Origin: JBCCEV01 sp039030125
GTDB taxonomy: Bacteria; Pseudomonadota; Gammaproteobacteria; Ga0077536
Length of the DNA stretch: 6,979 nt
Direction of reading: 5' to 3'
Assembly (NCBI GenBank): GCA_039030125.1
Contig: JBCCEV010000191.1
Location: forward strand, 1-6,979
Shown here: positions 1-6,416 of the stretch, piece after piece
How the letters are laid out: the number at the start of each line of letters is the position of its first letter
Position numbering within the stretch: the stretch's first letter is position 1
The notes under the pieces: generated by a model
Told to the model about the DNA's origin: nothing
What the model saw: only the letters and a program-made list of their open reading frames with translations
Database searches by the model: none
Position numbers and translations under genes: made by a program

Positions 1-2
1 AT

Positions 3-44
3 GCTCTCGTAGCGGTGCGGCGATACCAGTTAGGTCGGAATTGA
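3..44 (+). CDS. mltG: C-terminal tail of probable endolytic transglycosylase MltG (partial)
   Basis: Only the last 13 codons are visible, reading ALVAVRRYQLGRN and ending at TGA 42-44. The ending with VRRYQL resembles the C-terminal tail I recall for proteobacterial MltG (YceG), the inner-membrane lytic transglycosylase that cuts nascent peptidoglycan glycan strands. In many gammaproteobacteria mltG lies directly before tmk, so position supports the call more than these few residues do. The stop shares its last base with the tmk ATG (TGATG), an arrangement typical of translationally coupled operon genes. The other forward frame that stays open here is the in-frame extension of tmk, so an upstream-extended tmk is the alternative reading. 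Confidence 0.5.
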   Translation, partial: ALVAVRRYQLGRN

Positions 45-661
45 TGGCAGCGAACTTCATTACGCTTGAGGGTATTGAAGGCGTGGGCAAAAGCACCGCG
101 GTGGCGTTCGTTATGGATGCGCTGAAACGACTGGGCGTCGATGCCGTGAGCACCAGAGAACCTGGGGGGACGCCAACGGCGGAGCGGATCAGAGCACTGT
201 TGCTCGATCCCGATAGCGCAATCGTGCCCGATGCGGAATTGCTACTGATGTTCGCAGCGCGCGCTCAGCATATCCGCGAGTTCATTGAGCCGAAGCTTGA
301 TGCGGGGATCACTGTCGTGTGCGATCGCTTTACAGATGCGACTTTTGCTTACCAAGGCGGGGGCCGGGGGATCGACGGCAAAGCCATTGAGACACTCGCG
401 CGGCTGGTACACCCCAATACCAATCCCGATCTGACGTTGTTGCTGGATGCGCCAATAGAAATCGCGGCCGGGCGGCTTGCAGAGCGGGGCGCTAAAGACC
501 GTTTTGAGCGCGAGCCGCCGGATTTTTTTGAGCGCATCCGCCAACATTATCTAGGTCGCGCGCAAAATGAACCACAGCGATTTCAGGTCATTGACGCGCG
601 CGCTGCGAAATCGGACGTCGCGGCCCAGATTACAAAAGCCGTTCAGGGGCTCTATGTATGA
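44..661 (+). CDS. tmk: Thymidylate kinase (dTMP kinase)
   Basis: This cytosolic enzyme phosphorylates dTMP to dTDP with ATP, an essential step of dTTP supply. From ATG 44 it is 205 residues, close to the usual bacterial length (about 205-215). The P-loop GIEGVGKST is at residues 10-18, the REPGGTP dTMP-site motif at 38-44, and the DRF-type motif with YQGGGRG at 94-109. A lid region with several Arg residues (about 143-156, RLAERGAKDRFERE) and no Arg in the P-loop fit the type II, E. coli-like class. TTG 41 could also start the frame, but ATG 44 is preferred because it directly overlaps the upstream stop and places the beta-strand and P-loop at the normal distance. A weak purine-rich stretch (AGGTCGGA, 32-39) precedes it. 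The 3' end overlaps holB by four bases. Confidence 0.97.
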   Translation: MAANFITLEGIEGVGKSTAVAFVMDALKRLGVDAVSTREPGGTPTAERIRALLLDPDSAIVPDAELLLMFAARAQHIREFIEPKLDAGITVVCDRFTDATFAYQGGGRGIDGKAIETLARLVHPNTNPDLTLLLDAPIEIAAGRLAERGAKDRFEREPPDFFERIRQHYLGRAQNEPQRFQVIDARAAKSDVAAQITKAVQGLYV

Positions 662-1647
662 GCCCTCCCTATCCGTGGCAAGCACAACAATGGCGCTCGT
701 TAACGCAGGCTGTCGGCGCCCAGCTTCTCGGCCATGCCTACCTCTTCAGCGGACCCCAAGGGGTCGGCAAGACCGACTTTTCCCACCGTTTTGTCGATTT
801 CCTGCTATGTGACCACAACCGCGCTTGCGGTGCTTGCCGAAGTTGCGAGCTGCTTGGGGCAGGCAACCATCCAGATCTGGCTTTGGTGGCGCCCGAGGAG
901 GAGGGCAAAGGTCTGAATGTTGATCAAATTCGCCGCGTTCGTGATTTCTTTACCCTGACCGCGCATTTCGGCAATCGGAAAATAGCGCTGATCGAACACG
1001 CAGACGCGATGAATATCGCCGCTGCCAATGCGCTTTTAAAAATCTTGGAGGAACCCCCAGATGGCGGCCACTTGTTCCTGCTCGCCGATCGACCAGGCCG
1101 ATTGCCACCGACCATTCGCAGTCGCTGTGTGCAACTCAATTTCCCCAAACCGTCTTTGACGGATACCCAAGGTTGGCTCAATGACGAGCTGGGACGCGAA
1201 GCGCCCCCGACATTGGGTTTTGAGACGCCGCTGAAACATTTGGAACGGCTGCGCGAACAAAGCGTCGACTTGGTCGCAAAGGTCATTAACCTCGCCGCAG
1301 GACTTGCGACCCACAAGCTCACCTTGTTTGAGGCGGTTGACGCGCTCAAAGAATGTCCTATCGACGATGTCTTCGATGCGGTGTTGACGACCTCATATCT
1401 CACCGAATTAGAGCGCCTATCGTTACCAACTCGCCACAGCCCGCCGGTGACGGCGCAGCGCCAACAGTTGCAAGTCATCGCGAAATCTCTAAACTCTGCG
1501 GCGTCGTTTGCGCAAATTGATGAAATAATCACCGCGCGCAGGGAACGCGCCGCGATTGCTGGTTTGCGCGACACCGATCTGATCGAGCGTCTGTGTCTCG
1601 GCTGGATGACAACGAGCCGGAGGCCGACAGATCACAAAACATTATGA
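658..1647 (+). CDS. holB: DNA polymerase III delta' subunit
   Basis: Delta' is the rigid 'stator' subunit of the clamp-loader complex that loads the beta sliding clamp on primed DNA. The product is 329 residues, near the 334 of E. coli HolB. An AAA+ domain is visible: Walker A-like GPQGVGKT at 32-39, a four-cysteine zinc module with Cys51, 57, 60 and 63, the LLKILEEPP segment at 126-134, and the SRC motif at 155-157 that supplies the arginine finger acting on the neighbouring subunit. The C-terminal half (about 170-329) is less conserved, as expected for the collar region. The start ATG overlaps the tmk stop in an ATGA; AGGGG at 645-649 gives a plausible ribosome site 8 bases upstream. DnaX subunits share the AAA+ fold but are much longer, and the tmk neighbour fits HolB. 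Confidence 0.95.
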   Translation: MSPPYPWQAQQWRSLTQAVGAQLLGHAYLFSGPQGVGKTDFSHRFVDFLLCDHNRACGACRSCELLGAGNHPDLALVAPEEEGKGLNVDQIRRVRDFFTLTAHFGNRKIALIEHADAMNIAAANALLKILEEPPDGGHLFLLADRPGRLPPTIRSRCVQLNFPKPSLTDTQGWLNDELGREAPPTLGFETPLKHLERLREQSVDLVAKVINLAAGLATHKLTLFEAVDALKECPIDDVFDAVLTTSYLTELERLSLPTRHSPPVTAQRQQLQVIAKSLNSAASFAQIDEIITARRERAAIAGLRDTDLIERLCLGWMTTSRRPTDHKTL

Positions 1648-2000
1648 GTGCTGCAGGAAAAAACCCCCGACAAGGCATTTTATCGCTCACGATCCGCGAT
1701 AAAAGCTCACTTTATGCGGCCTATATGCCGTTTATTAAGAATGGCGGGTTATTTATTCCCACGAACAAAGCCTACAAGATCGGCGACGAAGTCTTCATGT
1801 TGCTGACACTTACCGACAGCAAGGAGAAGTTACCGGTGGCTGGTCGGGTCGTGTGGATAACGCCTAAGGGCGCGCAGGGTAACCGCACCGCCGGGATCGG
1901 CGTTCAGTTTAGCGAACTCGATAACGGTGCGACTCGAAACAAGATTGAGACCCAACTGGCCGGTGCCCTGAAATCGGACCGCCAGACCCACACCATGTAA
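1644..2000 (+). CDS. pilZ: Type IV pilus assembly protein PilZ
   Basis: From ATG 1644 the product is 118 residues, the length I recall for Pseudomonas aeruginosa PilZ. The segment RQGILSLTI (9-17), the stretch AAYMPFIKNGGLFIPT (25-40), and WITPKGAQGNRTAGIGVQF (71-89) are characteristic of the PilZ protein of type IV pilus biogenesis. This subgroup acts through protein partners (the PilB ATPase and FimX in studied relatives). The c-di-GMP ligands of canonical PilZ domains are not seen: there is no RxxxR near the N-terminus, and the [D/N]xSxxG loop is replaced by KNGGLF, so direct c-di-GMP binding is unlikely. ATG 1644 overlaps the holB stop (ATGA); no strong Shine-Dalgarno precedes it, so translation coupled to holB is inferred. 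An upstream GTG at 1593 in the same frame would overlap holB by 55 bases and is not preferred. Confidence 0.95.
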   Translation: MSAAGKNPRQGILSLTIRDKSSLYAAYMPFIKNGGLFIPTNKAYKIGDEVFMLLTLTDSKEKLPVAGRVVWITPKGAQGNRTAGIGVQFSELDNGATRNKIETQLAGALKSDRQTHTM

Positions 2001-2003
2001 TCC

Positions 2004-2030
2004 AGATCGGGCTGACGCGCCTGATTTTTT
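2004..2030 (+). terminator. Hairpin plus T run between pilZ and the tatD-type gene
   Basis: ATCGGGC at 2006-2012 can pair with GCCTGAT at 2019-2025 (one G-T wobble) around a six-base loop, with up to two further weak pairs at the base. Six consecutive T follow at 2025-2030. This is the layout of an intrinsic terminator or attenuator. The stem is modest and the next gene begins only four bases later, so it may end only part of the transcripts. This is inferred from base pairing alone. Confidence 0.55.
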
Positions 2031-2033
2031 AAA

Positions 2034-2813
2034 ATGCAACTTGTTGATTCGCATTGTCATTTGCCGTTGATTGACGACGCCCAGGGAATTCCCGGGATCG
2101 TGGCGCGCGCGCGCGCGGCCGGGGTCGGCAAGATGCTGTGTGTCTGCGTGGACTTCGAGACCAAAGCGACGATTTTCTCGGCGACACGCCATGACGCAGG
2201 GATTTTTGGCAGCATTGGCGTGCATCCCAACACCGATACCGATGCGCATGAGCCCAGCGTCGCGGAAATCGTTAGCGTCGCCAGCGACGAAAAAATCGTC
2301 GCCATTGGCGAAACCGGTCTCGATTATTTCCGCTCGGAGGGAGATTTAAGTTGGCAGCACAACCGTTTGCGCACCCACATCCGCGCCGCGCGGGAGCTCG
2401 GGAAACCCTTGATCATCCACTGTCGCGATGCGGCCCCTGACCTCATTAAAATACTGAGGGAAGAAAACGCCGCTGAGGTAGGTGGAGTGATGCATTGTTT
2501 TGTTGAGAACGAAGCAGTCGCCAAAGCTACGATGGACTTGGGTTTTTACATTTCATTTTCTGGAATCGTTACCTTCAAAAACGCTGGGGATTTACGCCAA
2601 GTCGCCAAAGGCGTGCCCAACGAGCGTTTGCTGATCGAGACCGACGCGCCCTGGCTGGCGCCGGTTCCACATCGCGGCAAACAGAACGAGCCGGCATTCG
2701 TCCGCGATACGGCGAGCTTTTTGGCGGACCTGCGATCCACTCGCTTGGAGGACCTCGCCGCCTTGACCACCGCCAATTTCATAGAACTTTTCAAACTACC
2801 GGCGACGAACTAA
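2034..2813 (+). CDS. TatD-family metal-dependent hydrolase (YcfH-like)
   Basis: The protein has 259 residues, the usual size for TatD/YcfH TIM-barrel hydrolases, which are 3'-5' exonucleases or deoxyribonucleases in the members studied. The metal ligands are all recognisable: His7 and His9 in DSHCH, GVHP at 62-65, Glu93 in GETGLDY, His129 in IIHCRD, His154 in GVMHCF, and Asp204 in IETDAPWL. The place after holB/pilZ matches ycfH of E. coli and its Pseudomonas counterpart. The start is well fixed: an in-frame TGA lies at 2022-2024, no other start codon lies between it and ATG 2034, and the first metal motif is only seven residues in. The bases before the ATG are T- and A-rich with no Shine-Dalgarno. 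The true substrate cannot be read from the sequence; TatD itself, YcfH and YjjV share these motifs. Confidence 0.93.
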   Translation: MQLVDSHCHLPLIDDAQGIPGIVARARAAGVGKMLCVCVDFETKATIFSATRHDAGIFGSIGVHPNTDTDAHEPSVAEIVSVASDEKIVAIGETGLDYFRSEGDLSWQHNRLRTHIRAARELGKPLIIHCRDAAPDLIKILREENAAEVGGVMHCFVENEAVAKATMDLGFYISFSGIVTFKNAGDLRQVAKGVPNERLLIETDAPWLAPVPHRGKQNEPAFVRDTASFLADLRSTRLEDLAALTTANFIELFKLPATN

Positions 2814-2843
2814 CGCCCGCGTAGATTCGAACAACCGATTATT

Positions 2844-2849
2844 GAGGAG
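2844..2849 (+). promoter_or_regulatory. Ribosome binding site of prpB
   Basis: GAGGAG sits 8 bases before ATG 2858, a good Shine-Dalgarno at good spacing, and it supports the chosen prpB start. Confidence 0.8.
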
Positions 2850-2857
2850 CGACACAA

Positions 2858-3727
2858 ATGAGTTCGCAAGGCCAAAAGTTAAGAGACGCGGTCGCCGCCA
2901 ACCAACCGCTGCAAGTGGTTGGCACCATCAATGCGTACTGCGCCATGATGGCCGAGCAGATCGGCCACAAAGCAATCTACCTCTCAGGTGGCGGCGTCGC
3001 TAACGCTTCTTATGGCATGCCCGATTTAGGGATGACTTCGCTGGAGAATGTTCTTGAGGACGTCCGGCGAATTTCGGCGGCTACCTCGCTGCCGTTACTG
3101 GTTGACGTGGATACCGGCTGGGGTGGGGCATTCAATATCGCTCGCACCACCCGCGAGATGATCCGCGCCGGCGCAGCCGGATTTCATATCGAGGATCAAG
3201 TTGCCCAAAAGCGCTGCGGTCACCGCCCGAACAAGGCGATCGTGGAACAGCAGGAAATGGTCGATCGCGTCAAAGCCGCTGCCGATGCACGCGACGACGC
3301 CGGATTCGTGATCATGGCGCGTACGGACGCACTTGCCGTGGAAGGCATGAACTCAGCCCTCGATCGCGCCGCAGCATGTGTTGAAGCTGGGGCCGACATG
3401 ATATTCCCAGAGGCGATGGTCGAATTGGACCAGTTCCAACAGTTCTGTGAAGCCGTGGGTGTGCCGGTCCTCGCGAACCTTACCGAGTTCGGTCAAACGC
3501 CGTTGTTTACTCTCGATGAAATCAGAGCCGTTGGCGTTGCAATCGCACTTTATCCGTTGAGCGCCTTTCGCGCGATGAATAAAGCGGCCGAGGCGGTGTT
3601 TCGTTCATTACTTAACGACGGCACGCAGAGCGCGGTGGTGGAGACCATGCAAACCCGGACGGAACTCTACGATTACCTTCATTATCACGATTTTGAAAAG
3701 AAGCTCGACGAGCTTTTCGCCCAGTAG
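2858..3727 (+). CDS. prpB: 2-methylisocitrate lyase
   Basis: PrpB cleaves (2R,3S)-2-methylisocitrate to pyruvate and succinate, the last step of the 2-methylcitrate cycle for propionyl-CoA. The product is 289 residues, close to E. coli PrpB (296) and much shorter than isocitrate lyase AceA. It belongs to the PEP mutase/isocitrate lyase superfamily: the SGGG loop is at 43-46, metal-site aspartates in VDVDTGWGG at 82-90 (Asp83, Asp85), and the catalytic loop KRCGH at 118-122 with Cys120 as the active-site cysteine. ANLTEFG at 206-212 is a methylisocitrate-lyase type signature and argues against oxaloacetate decarboxylase or carboxyphosphonoenolpyruvate mutase relatives. It is followed after 38 bases by prpC. 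The gap to the upstream tatD-type gene is only 44 bases with no clear terminator, so read-through from upstream is possible. Confidence 0.96.
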   Translation: MSSQGQKLRDAVAANQPLQVVGTINAYCAMMAEQIGHKAIYLSGGGVANASYGMPDLGMTSLENVLEDVRRISAATSLPLLVDVDTGWGGAFNIARTTREMIRAGAAGFHIEDQVAQKRCGHRPNKAIVEQQEMVDRVKAAADARDDAGFVIMARTDALAVEGMNSALDRAAACVEAGADMIFPEAMVELDQFQQFCEAVGVPVLANLTEFGQTPLFTLDEIRAVGVAIALYPLSAFRAMNKAAEAVFRSLLNDGTQSAVVETMQTRTELYDYLHYHDFEKKLDELFAQ

Positions 3728-3750
3728 CTATAACAACCCACTGAAACCAC

Positions 3751-3759
3751 AGGAGGAGA
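3751..3759 (+). promoter_or_regulatory. Strong ribosome binding site of prpC
   Basis: AGGAGGAGA ends 6 bases before ATG 3766. It is the closest match to the 16S anti-Shine-Dalgarno in the window and suggests that PrpC is well translated relative to PrpD, whose site is weak. Confidence 0.85.
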
Positions 3760-3765
3760 CGAGCC

Positions 3766-4893
3766 ATGGTTGACAAAAAACTTGGGGGAGCCGGGCTTCG
3801 CGGCCAATCGGCAGGAGAAACTGCTTTGTGTACGGTCGGCAAAACCGGAGCAGGCTTGACCTACCGCGGCTACGGCATCGAAACGCTAGCCGAGAACGCT
3901 GAATTTGAAGAAGTCGCTTATCTTTTGTTGTACGGCAAGTTACCGAACCAAACGGAGCTCGATGCTTACAAAGCGCGATTGAAAAGCATGCGCGGACTGC
4001 CAGACGCACTGAAAGCCTGCCTTGAACTTATCCCAAAATCTGCGCACCCGATGGACGTCATGCGAACCGGCTGTTCAATGCTTGGCAACCTGGAAACGGA
4101 GGCGGATTTCTCCAGTCAACTGGACCACATTGATCGGATGTTGGCTTGTTTCCCATCAATTATTAACTATTGGTATCGCTACAGTCATGATGGCGTGCGG
4201 ATCGATGTCCAAACCGATGACGATTCCATCGGCGCCCACTTCCTTCATACGCTGCGCGGCGAAGCACCTAACGAACTTCACGCACGCGTAATGAACGTCT
4301 CATTAATTCTCTATGCCGAGCACGAATTCAACGCGTCTACGTTTACGGCGCGCGTTTGCGCATCAACCCTGTCGGACATTCACTCAGCCGTAACAGGCGC
4401 AATAGGTTCACTCCGGGGCCCATTGCACGGCGGCGCCAATGAGGCGGCGATGGCGCTTATTGAACAATTCTCGGGACCTGATGAAGCCGAGACCGCGCTC
4501 ATGAAAATGCTGGAAGAAAAAGCCAAAATCATGGGCTTCGGTCATGCGATCTACCGAGAATCGGATCCTCGCAATGGCATCATCAAGCAATGGGCCGAGA
4601 AGCTCGGTAAAGACGTCGGCGATACGGTTTTATATCCCGTCTCCGTACGCGTTGACGAGGTGATGTGGCGCGAGAAAAAACTGTTCCCTAATGCCGATTT
4701 CTATCACGCTTCGGCCTATCACTTCATGGATATTCCGACCAAGCTCTTCACGCCAATTTTCGTGTGCTCCCGCGTGAGCGGCTGGACCGCCCACATCATG
4801 GAGCAGCGAAGCAACAATCGAATTATTCGCCCTAGCGCTGACTACACTGGCCCAGAAACCTCCGAATGGGTCGACATCGCCGACCGCGCCTAA
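3766..4893 (+). CDS. prpC: 2-methylcitrate synthase
   Basis: PrpC condenses propionyl-CoA with oxaloacetate to 2-methylcitrate, the entry reaction of the cycle; these enzymes usually also accept acetyl-CoA weakly. At 375 residues it has the short citrate synthase architecture of PrpC, lacking the N-terminal extension of the hexameric housekeeping GltA. The N-terminal block with TALCTVGKTG (19-28) and LTYRGYGI (31-38) is PrpC-like, as is HPMDVMRTG (94-102). Active-site elements are AEHEFNAST with His186, GPLHGGANEA with His221, GFGHAIYR with His260, and PNADFY with Asp311. EQRSNNRIIRPSADYTG at 346-362 holds the substrate-binding arginines. The position between prpB and prpD decides against a general citrate synthase. 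The prpD start follows after 34 bases. Confidence 0.96.
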   Translation: MVDKKLGGAGLRGQSAGETALCTVGKTGAGLTYRGYGIETLAENAEFEEVAYLLLYGKLPNQTELDAYKARLKSMRGLPDALKACLELIPKSAHPMDVMRTGCSMLGNLETEADFSSQLDHIDRMLACFPSIINYWYRYSHDGVRIDVQTDDDSIGAHFLHTLRGEAPNELHARVMNVSLILYAEHEFNASTFTARVCASTLSDIHSAVTGAIGSLRGPLHGGANEAAMALIEQFSGPDEAETALMKMLEEKAKIMGFGHAIYRESDPRNGIIKQWAEKLGKDVGDTVLYPVSVRVDEVMWREKKLFPNADFYHASAYHFMDIPTKLFTPIFVCSRVSGWTAHIMEQRSNNRIIRPSADYTGPETSEWVDIADRA

Positions 4894-4927
4894 GGCTGCC
4901 AAAAACAAGGACTAAAGAGAACGCACT

Positions 4928-6379
4928 ATGAGTTCCAATGTAGATATCAACGAACGGCCAGATCCTGATCAAGAACTGATTGCGATCGCTGATTACGTCG
5001 CCAACACGGACATCGATAGCTCCGAGGCTTATGACACCGCACGCAATTGTCTGATGGACACGCTAGGCTGCGGGTTGCTGGCGCTGCGATTTCCGGAATG
5101 CACGAAACACTTGGGGCCTCTCGTACCGGGCACGACAGTGCTCAATGGTGCCCGCGTACCAGGAACATCGCACGTCATGGACCCGGTCAAGGCAGCCTGG
5201 GACATAGGCTGCATAATCCGTTGGTTGGATTACAACGATACATGGCTAGCTGCGGAATGGGGCCATCCGTCCGACAACCTCGGTGGCATCTTGGCGACGG
5301 CGGATTACTTAAGTCGCACGGCGCTGGCCGAGGGCAAGGCGCCACGCACGATGCGCGATGTTCTAACTGCCATGATCAAGGCCCATGAAATCCAAGGGGT
5401 CCTCGCTCTTGAGAATAGTTACAACCGCGTGGGCCTCGACCACGTGCTGCTGGTGCGCGTGGCTTCAACAGCCGTGGTTGCCAAAATGCTCGGCGCCGAC
5501 CGTGATCAGATCATCGACGCCGTCTCGCAAGCTTGGGTAGACGGTTGCTCACTGCGGACTTACCGGCACGCGCCGAATGCTGGTTCGCGAAAATCATGGG
5601 CAGCGGGCGATGCAACCTCGCGCGCAGTACGGTTGGCCATGATCACAATGAACGGTGAGATGGGGTTACCCTCGGTCCTAACCGCGCCACAGTGGGGTTA
5701 TTACGATGTGCTGTTCAAGGGCAATTCGTTTAAGTTTCAAAGGGACTATGGTTCGTATGTGATGGAACAGATCCTTTTCAAGATCTCCTTCCCCGCTGAA
5801 TTCCATTCGCAAACGGCCGCCGAGGCAGCGGTCACGCTTCACAACGCGGTTAAGGATCGCGTGGGCGAGATTGAACGGATCGAGGTTACAACTCACGAAT
5901 CCGCCATTCGCATCATTTCAAAAGTCGGTCCGCTTGCGAACCCGGCCGATCGCGATCACTGTTTGCAGTACATGATCGCGGTACCGTTGCTCTACGGCGA
6001 CCTCGTTGCCGAACATTACGAAGATTCGTTCCATGCCGGCGACCCGCGCATCGACGAACTGCGCGAGAAGATGGACATCATCGAGGACGAGCGTTATTCA
6101 ACGGAATATCACGACCCTGAGAAACGCTCGATCGCCAACGCGCTGCAGGTGTTCTTTAAAGACGGCTCCTCGACTGACAAAGTCGAAGTTGAATACCCCG
6201 TGGGTCATCGGCGCCGGCGCTCGGAAGGGATCCCTTTGCTGGAGGCCAAGTTCCTCAACAATCTGCGCACCCGCTTTCCGGAATGGCGCTGCCAAGAAAT
6301 TATGGACCTGTGCCTTGACCAAGGACGCTTGGAAGCCAAGCCAGTGAACGAATTCATGGACTTATTCGTTATCAATTAA
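4928..6379 (+). CDS. prpD: 2-methylcitrate dehydratase (MmgE/PrpD family)
   Basis: PrpD dehydrates 2-methylcitrate to 2-methyl-cis-aconitate without an iron-sulfur cluster; an aconitase (AcnB in enterobacteria) then rehydrates it to 2-methylisocitrate for PrpB. The length, 483 residues, equals that of E. coli PrpD. Conserved blocks are collinear: YDTARNCLMDTLGCG (35-49), WLDYNDTWLAAEWGHPSDN (99-117), KAHEIQG (151-157), RTYRHAPN (210-217), KSWAAGDATSRAVRLA (222-237), FPAEFHSQTAAEAA (288-301), and PADRDHCLQYM in the C-terminal part. Because these blocks are so close to bona fide PrpD, the other MmgE/PrpD family functions (iminodisuccinate epimerase, cis-aconitate decarboxylase) are unlikely. 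The Shine-Dalgarno is weak (AAAGAGA, 4914-4920), with 7 bases to the ATG. It is the last gene of the visible cluster and is followed by a hairpin. Confidence 0.96.
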   Translation: MSSNVDINERPDPDQELIAIADYVANTDIDSSEAYDTARNCLMDTLGCGLLALRFPECTKHLGPLVPGTTVLNGARVPGTSHVMDPVKAAWDIGCIIRWLDYNDTWLAAEWGHPSDNLGGILATADYLSRTALAEGKAPRTMRDVLTAMIKAHEIQGVLALENSYNRVGLDHVLLVRVASTAVVAKMLGADRDQIIDAVSQAWVDGCSLRTYRHAPNAGSRKSWAAGDATSRAVRLAMITMNGEMGLPSVLTAPQWGYYDVLFKGNSFKFQRDYGSYVMEQILFKISFPAEFHSQTAAEAAVTLHNAVKDRVGEIERIEVTTHESAIRIISKVGPLANPADRDHCLQYMIAVPLLYGDLVAEHYEDSFHAGDPRIDELREKMDIIEDERYSTEYHDPEKRSIANALQVFFKDGSSTDKVEVEYPVGHRRRRSEGIPLLEAKFLNNLRTRFPEWRCQEIMDLCLDQGRLEAKPVNEFMDLFVIN

Positions 6380-6390
6380 GCGTTTGGGAA

Positions 6391-6415
6391 GGAGAGGGGC
6401 CTTGCGCTCCTCTCC
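6391..6415. terminator. Hairpin between convergent prpD and cytochrome genes
   Basis: GGAGAGG at 6391-6397 pairs perfectly with CCTCTCC at 6409-6415, extended inward by a G-T, a G-C and a C-G pair to a ten-pair stem with a five-base loop. It lies in the 37 bases between two stop codons of convergent genes, where a bidirectional terminator is expected. Neither side has a clear T run, so termination may be Rho-assisted, or the hairpin may mainly protect 3' ends. Confidence 0.6.
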
Positions 6416-6416
6416 G

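Noticed and set aside
924..1574. Long 216-codon open frame on the - strand across holB
   Set aside because: It lies wholly antisense to a strongly supported holB, has Ser/Arg-rich low-information composition, and shows no recognisable domain; it is a shadow of holB codon use.
1593..1643. Upstream GTG start adding 17 residues to PilZ
   Set aside because: It would overlap holB by 55 bases, and the added residues are not PilZ-like; ATG 1644 gives the canonical 118-residue protein with an ATGA overlap.
2763..2791. TTGACC as a -35 box for a prpB promoter
   Set aside because: At 15-18 bases downstream there is no convincing -10 box (ACTTTT or similar), and the match lies inside tatD coding sequence; not enough to call a promoter.
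2001..2857. Search for a small RNA, riboswitch or tRNA around the short gaps 2001-2033 and 2814-2857
   Set aside because: The gaps are 33 and 44 bases, too short for such elements; only the hairpin at 2004-2030 and the prpB ribosome site could be supported.
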